NCBI GenBank assembly: GCA_002205965.3
Contig: NADL03000709.1
Coordinates: 124,001-188,000 of the forward strand
Direction of reading: 5' to 3'
DNA length: 64,000 bases
Source of the DNA: Kappaphycus alvarezii
Taxonomy: Eukaryota > Rhodophyta > Florideophyceae > Gigartinales > Solieriaceae
Of the stretch, positions 55,831 to 64,000 are shown one piece after another. How positions within the stretch are numbered: position 1 is the stretch's first letter; the number at the start of each line of letters is the position of its first letter. Under the pieces are notes generated by a model. It saw nothing but the letters and a program-made list of their open reading frames with translations. It had not been told where the DNA came from and ran no database searches. Made by a program: the position numbers and the translations under genes.

Positions 55831-58699
55831 AGCACGCCATTAAGGCAAGTTAATTTACAGTACATTATGTGTAACAGTGAGGAAGAGAGACTTCACGAAA
55901 ATACAACTTTCAAAAGAGCACATCAATAGCATGCAGTTCTCGTTTTTGAAAGGAAGCGTTGAGCCGAGCAGCAGAACTCAGAATTTGGAAGGTCAAGTCC
56001 GAAAGTTTCAGTAAAATGCGAAAGGCGCAAAGCACAAGCATAAGGGAGTAAGAAACTTTTGCGCAGTAAAGGAATAAGCCTTGTGGAATTTTCCTTTACT
56101 TCAGCTACTTCAACGATGCAAAGGCAATGTTAGTGTTCCGATTTCGCAAATAAGATAAAATTTAAATGATAAATGAAATCTCGTAACGGATTTTATAAGG
56201 AAAAAAATCTAGAAAAAGACAATTATCGGCTTTTGCTAGGTACTTGTATTCTTCTTCGCCATTTTAGAGCCCAAAGTGATTGAGAGATGTGAAAATATGT
56301 TTGGTAGACGCCCTCTACAGCTCCCTGAAAAAGTTTGGGAGTATCCGGAATAAACGATGTATCAGAGGCAAAGATATTGCAAATAGGAGACATAGACGCA
56401 TTGTTCATAACAGATAGAGCCTGCAAGTACAAAATTACTCTAAATAAATGAAGAAAAAGTCCCGTCAATGTTATAATATTCGTAGATAGAACTTTCGTTT
56501 AAATTGCAAGGCCTTCCGGAAACTAAATGCAAAGAGTTGCACACAATGAGCATGAGCGCAAGCATGATACATATTTTCACGAAGTTAAGAGTCCTGACTT
56601 ACTGGAATTACATTTGTCTGGTCCATTGGAAGGAAGCAGGCAAGTTTGGACGTCTTATATTGGAAACAATAATGAGCCTCCCCTGCCACATATCTTGAAC
56701 AGGGACAAAGTGGAGTAATGTATTTACAGCAATACAGGATATAATAGTCGCTGGTTCATTATGGTGGCTTTTCAAAGAAGAAATTTCAGTGCCGCGCAAA
56801 GTGCGTTGAGTAAAGCAATGTAATTCTGTCGTATGAAGATGCAACTGATATTCAAAAAAGTGAAACTGTAATACATACATTTGGCAAGTTGTGGATATAT
56901 GAATCCCATATAGGGTTGATTTAATTAGTATTAGTTGTTATATCTAACTTTAGGAACTGTATCTAACAAAAATAAGTTATTAGGTAATTCAAGTGCCCTC
57001 ATCCCTCCCTGAAGAAGTACATTGCATACAATCGTTAAGGATAAATCTCGTTCTTTCTCAGGCTTTAATCGAGAATAGAACTACAGAGAGGCGGCCCAAG
57101 CCCGAAATGGGCATATTTACAGCAAATGGAGCGGCTTCAATTTCAAAAGTTCTTCGCAAAGCAGGCCAAAATTCCCGTATTTAATTATTTTAAATGAAAG
57201 TAACATTAGCTTGAACTTCGCGAGTTCTAGGTTCTGAGCCGCTTCGCACTCCTCTCACCCCTCTGCACGATTGCTCTTGTTATCTTTGCGCTCCGCTCAT
57301 AATTTCTCATGCTTGAACATGTGATGCAGCGATCAATCTCTACTCGCGCTATATCAGCTGCACACAGATATATCCAAAAGTTTTACATGTCCCCAGTATA
57401 ATCTGCTCGCAAGCCGCATTTGGTCTTTCTTTCTGCTCTGCATACTTTATCTTCTTCTGCGAGGCTTTTGTTGCTATCTCTCCTTCGCTGCAGGGAATCA
57501 CCGACTAGTTTATTTCCCAAACGTTCTTTTTCAGTAATCTTCTTTTCCTATACGTACCTTCGGCCTCCTCAATACCCTTTAGATCTTCCCGAGCTCCATT
57601 CAAAACCACTAAAAGCTGGTCTAGCTCGACAATATCCCCATACACTACTTATAAGATGGACGATGCTGTTATCTCAATTGAACTGCACTTTAACGCATTT
57701 ATACCGGCTGCTTACGCTCTTCTGTATCAAATTATATTTCATACACGGGTTTTTGTTCGTCTCATATACTCCTAATTTCTGGATTTTTAACCGAATTCGA
57801 ATGATACGTGTTGGCTGCAGCCACCTTTCGAACGATCAAAAGGTCTTTTTCGAAGGTGAATCTTGAATGTTGCCTTGCACCAGCGCTAGGGGCTGACGTA
57901 AGAGGAACAGTTGGTAGATGTTCAGCCATAGAGCCTGAAGTCGGAGAGTTGGAGCAAAGCGAATCGTGTCGATCTTGCCCTTCACGGAATTTTACTCCAA
58001 CGTCATGGCGTCTTACTTACGAAAACAGTACGCAAATTTGGTTAGCTGTCGTTTCTATTCTTCACATCTGTTACAGTTGGGTCGTGACAAACCGCTCACT
58101 ATTCTGCAATTATCTTCACGACTTATTTGCATAATTCAGACAATATCTACAACTATGACACGTATTGCATAAATCTGCCATATTTTTTACAGAATTCTGT
58201 TTACGTAATATCTCTATTGTGTAAGAGGTGACGTAACTTATGGTTCAATAATTTTAAATGAAACTTTACTTATTAATGTGCCTGTCCCTAGACACGTGTG
58301 TAGGCGTTTATACTACTGCAAAAGACACTGCGGTCATGCTGAATCACCGAAAATAGCGTACATTCGGTACTCAACCATCTGACCTCCAGACAGGGCTTAT
58401 GCGGGATCCAACCCTAAATTAAATAAAATAAAAGGTCTCTTTTTCCATCTGTTTTAATCCTATTGAGGAGCGTGAATTTGGGATCAAGATATGCTGTAGT
58501 GATGTGAAGTATTCCGTACTAGTTTCCATCCGCGATACACGGTCCTCATACTGCATGAGTCAACTTTGTCTGAAATGATTATAGACATGGCAAATTCTCT
58601 TTGATAAATTCAAAGAATAAGATTTAATTTAAGTGAAAACTGGAAAATCATGTTCTTCAAGCGGTTATCACCCAAGGGAACACTACAACGACCATAATC
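55831..58699. other. Gene-poor region
   Basis: Frames up to 148 codons (57420-57866, plus; Leu/Ser-rich) without a motif. A 63-codon plus frame at 56527 reads HEVKSPDLLELHLSGPLEGS, coding-like but unassigned. Confidence 0.4.
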
Positions 58700-58837
58700 T
58701 CCAACGCAACATGCCTGCTGGCCGGCCTTGAGCAGGCTTTTTCGGGAAAACGAAGGGTACGACTGGTCACACTCTAGGATATTCCGGCCTACAAACGGCC
58801 ATATATTTCCAAAATTAAAGCGACCCACATTCCCCCT
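58700..58837 (+). repeat. RX dispersed repeat copy 8
   Basis: atgcctgctggccggccttg, gactggtcacactctaggat, attccggcctac and aaaattaaagcgacccaca match the reverse complement of copy 3 (10550-10695). Confidence 0.85.
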
Positions 58838-59029
58838 GGGTCTTTTACAAAAGCCGACATACAACAAAAAAAACAGATGAAATAAAAAATTTAAAAAATG
58901 TTTCAAAGACGCTACTCGAGAATGTAAAAAATATAGACACGAAAGTACCAATAAACACATTACATGTTCTGCTTTGTCTCTCTGGCACTCCATCACATCT
59001 AAAAAGCATCGCTGCATATTAGAAATAAG

Positions 59030-59445
59030 AATACAGAGGTACTTAGTGTCAATTTTTTCTCATTCACACAAAGTAGAAGACTGAAGCTTCACAATGTTAA
59101 CACATTGGCTTCGTAACCAGGAAAATGCGCGAAATCAAATACTACAAACGTTCTCTATTGGGGTTAAATCAGGATTCTTAGCTGGATTCTTCTCAATAAG
59201 ACTCATTTTTTAAAAAAGTCGTCGGTGACCTTCGCCCCTTGAATAGTGCATTTTTTGCTAAACATATATCCGTTTTGGTGCTTCTCATTGATAAAAGGGA
59301 TCAAATTATCTCATGGAGTCCTGATGTATTTCTCAGCGTCTTTCTTGCCGCAAAAATGGCCAAAAGAGAAATTAAATTATCAAAAAAGCACCCGGTACCA
59401 TGACCAAACCTCTGCCTCCTTAGTATCTTAACATAAATTTTTATT
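59030..59445 (-). pseudogene. Tc1-like transposase remnant
   Basis: On the minus strand, in shifting frames, GGRGLVMVPGAFLI (~59420), KNALFKGRRSPTTF (~59240) and KNPAKNPDLTPIENV (~59185) match the GGxxVMVWGAF, DNAPxH and PDLNPIENxW blocks of Tc1 transposases in the right order. The second catalytic Asp is replaced by Lys in the visible reading. The N-terminal half is not recognisable and no TIRs were seen. Old, inactive copy. Confidence 0.7.
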
Positions 59446-61182
59446 TAGTTTTCAGATCATTTCATTAGTCTTGTAGAGCATCATGACCATTCAAGTTGAA
59501 TTTTTAATCAAAGGAAACAATCGGGATCAACTAAACAATATTTCAAAAAGCCTTCTCACAATCCCAGGAAATAGTGGCCTAAATGTGCAAAAACTTTGAT
59601 TTGGAGCTCTTTTCACTTTCGTAAAATTCTAAAAATAAATTTATGAGAATATAGGCTACCCACAGTGCTTAATTACGGACAATCAGAGCATTCTTTCTGT
59701 GTTAATCCGCCAAATTCGGCCTTTACATGCTTCACTACGAAGATGGGATCGTCCTGGGTCTAACGGGAAGGTTCTGACAAAATTTTTTGAGCGCTTAAGA
59801 CTTATGGTTTCTCTGTTTCCCGAATCTTTCATTGTTCACTGAGGAGCATTTTTGTTCCATTCTACATCGTAGTTGGCCATGTGATGAGCGAGGGGGCCTT
59901 GAACTGTTCAGGGGTTGTTCTTTTTGTCTAAAGAGTACCTTTTTATATAGTTGCGACTTTGGTAAGGTCATTGCTGCTGTATATTTTTCCGAAAAATTCT
60001 TCTAGTCACTTGGTTTTTTGTGACAGTATCTGTTTCTAGAAAAGAAAAGTTTTGGGAATTTGTTGTATTGAAATCAAGATTTTTTAAGTTATCGAGGAAA
60101 ATTTACTACACCCATATTTATTTCGCACGAGAAGACAAAAGAATTTATCATGCTATTATTTACAGTATCTGCAGCGATGAAATGATTTTTATGGGTCCCT
60201 AAATATTTTCTGAAAAAGATACTCTTGGAACATATTACACTAAGTAGGCGCTTAGTAGCTCAAACTTTACACAGTTATTGGTAAAGCATCAAGATCTAGG
60301 TAATGAAAGGATAAGATGTGGTAAACTGGCACTAAATACGAAGTTTACCGAGTGGAAAGAACAGTTTAATACCCTGAACAATTAATGAAATGTTTGTTTT
60401 GATCTATCTTCACTTTTTGCTTGAGGTATATTCTAAACCGAAAATTAAAGAAAAGTGGTTTTATCCTAAATACATTAGCCCAAAAATTTGCTCTCGTTTG
60501 GCGATAATGTTCCGATATACATTGGCTAGAGCAGTCTAATGCAATTAAGGGATTAACCGCAGACGTTTCAGGAGATGTATTAACTTACCCCGCTGTAGCT
60601 AAAATTATGTATGGTATAGAGGAGCTTCTTAGCAGTCAACATCGAAAGGGTTTGCTTTTGTTTTCTTTTTCTCATTTTCAATATCAAATTTCAGTTTTTT
60701 CATTCACCACTTTCCCACTGGCGACCTTCACCACCACTGAGCCGCCTGCTGGAAAGATTGCGCGGCACCTTTCGGTCCGCCAAGAGGGCTACCGCGCGGG
60801 ACGTGTCATTGCACCACGAAACGGTGGATTAATACTTATCAATGGCACGCCCTGGGTTCTGTTCGGGAAATGACCGAGCACTATTTGAAGCTTTACCAAG
60901 AACTGGTTTCATTTCCCTCCCTTTTGGTGGCGCGTTACGAGCGCGAGCTCGCCAAGTTTCACAAAAAAGCTCACCGGACGACACAGCTCCCTTGCATCGC
61001 TCTTCTATTCTTCCTACAGCGCAATTTCGTCGTCGAAGCTAGCTCTTCCTCCACTTTCCCCAATTCGCCTAGTGCTGCAGTTCCGACAGGCCAGCTCCCT
61101 GTCCCCCGATAGTACGCTCAATGTCTTTACTCGAACTCTTGGCCTATTGAAGCAATCAGCGGCACGAAAAATTTCCTTTTTT
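59446..61182. other. No recognised gene; may include the 3' end of the gypsy element to its right
   Basis: Only short frames. A more GC-rich stretch at 60.7-61.1 kb lies where the 3' LTR of the minus-strand gypsy element would be expected, but no second LTR is available for comparison. Confidence 0.35.
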
Positions 61183-61713
61183 CTACTTTTGATCGGAAGT
61201 TTTAGAGGAGATGACGCACCAAGAGTGGTTTGCGCTTGTGGGGCCAATATTGGATGATAAAATAAAGATAATTATCGTTTTTGTATAAGCTTTCAGCGTT
61301 CTTTGGACCTCAACTGAGCCACTGGACGAGATATTAGTAGCCGGATCCGTGCAGTAGATGGAGTAGCAACCGCTTGAAGAGATACATCTCGCCCTTTCGT
61401 TTATGAGATTCCCTGATTGGCTCTTCTTTATCTGCTTCGGCATCCTTTCTGTCCTTTCCCGGGTTCCAAGAGGTGGTGCTACAGTAATGCGGTCTTTGCT
61501 AGCTTTGAGCCAGATCCAGTTCGCCTCGATGATAACAGTTGGCAGCTGTGAAAAAACCAACTGAAAGGGCCCTATCCTTTCTATAGCCAATTTCGTCGAA
61601 CGGGTTTTCTCTTCCTCTTGGACTCCGCGGTCTCTCAGGTGGCGCTTCCAGAAGGCAGGATAATGTAAGTACACCCAGTTAACCCGCTTTAACCTATACG
61701 GTAGTCCCCACAT
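61183..61713 (-). pseudogene. int: Integrase C-terminal part of the second gypsy element
   Basis: The longest open piece (176 codons) of this element. It shows RLKRVNWVYLHYPAFWKRHL, then IERIGPFQLVFSQLPTVIIE and KASKDRITVAP, the chromodomain-free tail typical of gypsy integrases (GPF...V...DRV..AP). The part after about residue 95 is Ser/Thr-rich and may be read-through into the LTR or flanking DNA. The catalytic core lies upstream in other frames. Confidence 0.75.
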
Positions 61714-64000
61714 TGCTGAAGAGGCAAGCCTTTCTAATTACGTCATAGTGTTCTCGGTCTTTTGGAGTTGCTGCTCTAACTGGCGCAATATGAAACGAAT
61801 TAATTCGGAAAGGGACATTTCCGCTTTAGCCAAGTGAGCGATGCTCTGCGACTGTATTTTCAACACCTGCACCGATGGGAGACTGCGCGATAGCATCAAA
61901 CCAAAGTGTGAAGTGCCTGTCGTGAGTTTTAACTAACAATTGTAGAAGTAGGTCAATAGATAAAATACGATGGCCCCAATACTTTTGGTTCTCGGTTACA
62001 TAATACCGCAGTTTCTGTATGAACGCCTTGTTAAGCGCACCTTTTGGCCATTCCCCTAGGGTTGGTACACTGCAATGTAAATAGATTTAACCCTATGGGT
62101 TGATAAAATGCAGGGAATAACTAGGATAAAAATTGCGGTCCATTTGCCGGGAGAAAATAAACCCGCAAACTGTGCGGGTACACATTATGGGACAGAAACA
62201 CCTACAGTTCCATTTTCTCCGTAATATACCTTAGAGAGATGATAATTTAGAATTTGGATAATCTATCGATGATTACTATAGCATTGTGGTTCCCCTCACT
62301 GGTGGGAGCGGAACCTGGTGGTCAATGGAGTGACACACGCTGCCGGGAAAAACCTCAGGTAGTTCTGGTGTCGCCGAATGATACCACGATTAGAGCCCAG
62401 CATTCGCAGTCCTCTACAGTCTTGAACACTTCCGTCTCGATATGGGAAGGTAAGACTCCTGCCTTTAGGTGTAATGGATTATAGATCTAATGACTGGAAG
62501 GCGGGCTTCTAGTATTGGACCGCAGAAAATATCCGAGCTCTTAAGGTTTTGGGGATGATCCCTGCAGGATATCATGAAATTATGAAGCTCGGGCTAATAT
62601 GCCGCTCGCACACAGGTGGAACTTTTATTCATCATCATCAACTAGATGCGCCATCTTGTGACGCCAGGGTCTACTTCTTGCTGTCAAAGCATCTCTATGG
62701 TTATTTACGGACATTCACAGAAGGCAATTGCCTTTTCTGAAACCTGTGAGAATGCTGCATTAAACAAAAGGCTACGTGTAGTCTCTACGGAAAAACAAAG
62801 GATCTATTCATCTAGATGGTAATGATCAACCCCATCTGTGACTAGCTTTTAAATGGCTTCAAACGAATTCTGCTTCATTTCAAGGTTGTATCACAACTAG
62901 AAATCGAATTTCGCCAATCGGATTTGTCACCGCGCCAAATAGATCGTACAATCCGTAAGTTTCAGTATACACTGTAACTGTTGATGATATGTACGCATTA
63001 AAAAGCGTGAAACTTCCAAAAACTGACGTAATGTAATAAAGCAAAACCACGCGAGCTTTCTTTTGGTGTAAATTTAACTCCGCTCCGGCTTCGAAAGTGT
63101 ACAGCTCCAATATCCGATAGGAAGCAGTTCTCCCAAAGTTTGCTCCTGAAGGAGATAGCGGCTTATTTAGAGATCGCACAAATCAGTATCAAAGTAGAAA
63201 ATTCGACCTTCCTTTTGGAGAGCGAGCACTGGGGGGGAAGTCAGGGCTTTCCGTAGCTCCACGAAGGCGTCCAGCTCCCCTATGAATAGCGCGTTAAAAC
63301 CGAAAGCCTGATAATTTTACAACTCGCGCCTGAGCAGTTGGAAGGTGCCGGCATAGTCGCGGGCGAACATTCGATAGACGTTCTAAACGCCCAGAAAGGA
63401 TCAAAGCTCCGTTTGGTACCGTGGCGGTCACGCTTTCTCTCTACACCAGTTAAAGCTTCCACTCATGAACTAAGTGGCTTAAGAAGTCGACGCAGTTCTC
63501 AGAGACACTGATTTTCTTCAATTGAAATAACACAGAAGCATTTTTGAAGAGTTTGAGTGCTGTTCGGAGATAATCGAAATGTGTTCACTTAACTTGCAGT
63601 AAACGGTACCGCATCTAAATAGAGGAGAGTATACTGCCACTTGCCCCTAGATTGTATGATTTAGATGTTCCATGACTCAAAAGATATAGAACGCGAAATT
63701 TGCAACCCCGAGTGGAAGTTGAAAGCCACTTTATCCACATCAACGGCCTAAACGAATACTTTGCAGTCCCTGATGTTGCAATCCAGTACAAAGATCACCT
63801 CGTAATCCCCCAAAAAATTGGTGAATGTGGGGTGTTAAGGGCACACGAGCAGATCTAGGTAGAACTGTTGTTGAAACGTTGGTTGAGGCTGGCTGGTCTA
63901 CGCCGGCTGCTGAAAAGCATGGTTTATTTAGAACATAAGATAGCTACAAACTAAAGGAGAATGCAGTCTAGCAGAAGCTAATTCCAAGGTTTTCCGGTAA
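61183..64000 (-). mobile_element. Ty3/gypsy retrotransposon remnant, pol region, minus strand, continues beyond the window
   Basis: Read from 64000 down: RT tail (KKISVSENCVDFLSHLVHEW, ~63530-63460), the connection FLGV-NVYRMFARDYAG (~63400-63345), RNase H with LALQKEGRIFYFDTDLCDL (~63220-63165) and LLPIGYWSCTLSKPERS, integrase core with NAIVIIDRLSKF (~62285) and LPANGPQF (~62150), then ALNKAFIQKLRYYVTENQKY (~62040) and the integrase tail YPAFWKRHLRDRG, ERIGPFQLV and DRITVAP in the open frame 61713-61183. Frames change many times and the catalytic integrase residues are mostly gone. It belongs to a different gypsy lineage from the element at 1-5296. Confidence 0.8.

Noticed and set aside
57420-57866. 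148-codon plus-strand frame
   Set aside because: Leu/Ser-rich without motif or signal; the composition fits random frame in C/T-rich DNA.
63815-63845. Possible twelfth RX copy (aatgtggggtgttaa)
   Set aside because: The match is limited to about 15 bases, the rest of the repeat is absent, and it falls in the gypsy RT remnant.

Overview
The window looks like nuclear DNA of a eukaryote with a transposon-rich, gene-poor genome. Two clear host-type genes (an open secreted Hint protein and a close relative with one frame break) show no introns. The mix of secreted Hint-domain proteins with Ty3/gypsy, restriction-endonuclease-type non-LTR, MULE, Tc1 and pogo-like elements, plus many short GTAC/ACAGT palindromic motifs, suggests a red alga of the florideophyte type (for example a Chondrus-like genome). 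That assignment is inference from family content; no species marker is present. I found no rRNA, tRNA, CRISPR array, operon or bacterial signal.

Layout. 1-5296: a decayed Ty3/gypsy retrotransposon on the plus strand (probable LTR end, primer site, gag, protease, RT, RNase H, integrase), cut off at the integrase tail. 5330-6690: copy A of an uncharacterised long repeat with a palindrome and a 420-bp purine tract. 6722-8195: broken pogo/Tigger-like transposase (minus). 8655-10695: three copies of a second uncharacterised dispersed repeat ('RX'). 10.7-14.9 kb and 16-20.8 kb: AT-rich, gene-poor. 14.9-16.0 kb, 24.5-26.3 kb and 34.3-36.0 kb: three decayed copies of related non-LTR retrotransposons with a C-terminal zinc finger and a putative PD-(D/E)XK endonuclease. 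21.4-24.0 kb: MULE transposase pseudogene. 26.8-28.2 kb (minus) and 51.4-52.8 kb (plus): two paralogous secreted proteins with a C-terminal Hint domain. 36.5-39.0 kb: a Tc1/mariner unit with matching inverted ends and flanking TA, containing two opposed broken transposases. 39.0-46 kb: tandem repeats and retroelement-like remnants. 46.9-49.9 kb: a cluster of RX copies, some in facing pairs. 55.0-55.8 kb: copy B of the long repeat. 59.0-59.4 kb: Tc1 remnant. 61.2-64.0 kb: second, more decayed Ty3/gypsy element (minus), running off the window.

The most interesting material: (1) the two Hint proteins share an unrecognised N-terminal cysteine-containing domain and similar ACAGT/GTAC-rich upstream DNA; one is broken by a single frame change. 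(2) The RX repeat family, at least eleven copies in both orientations. (3) The A/B long repeat pair 50 kb apart. (4) The composite Tc1 unit. Apart from the Hint genes nearly everything recognisable is transposon-derived, so the genes do not form a pathway.
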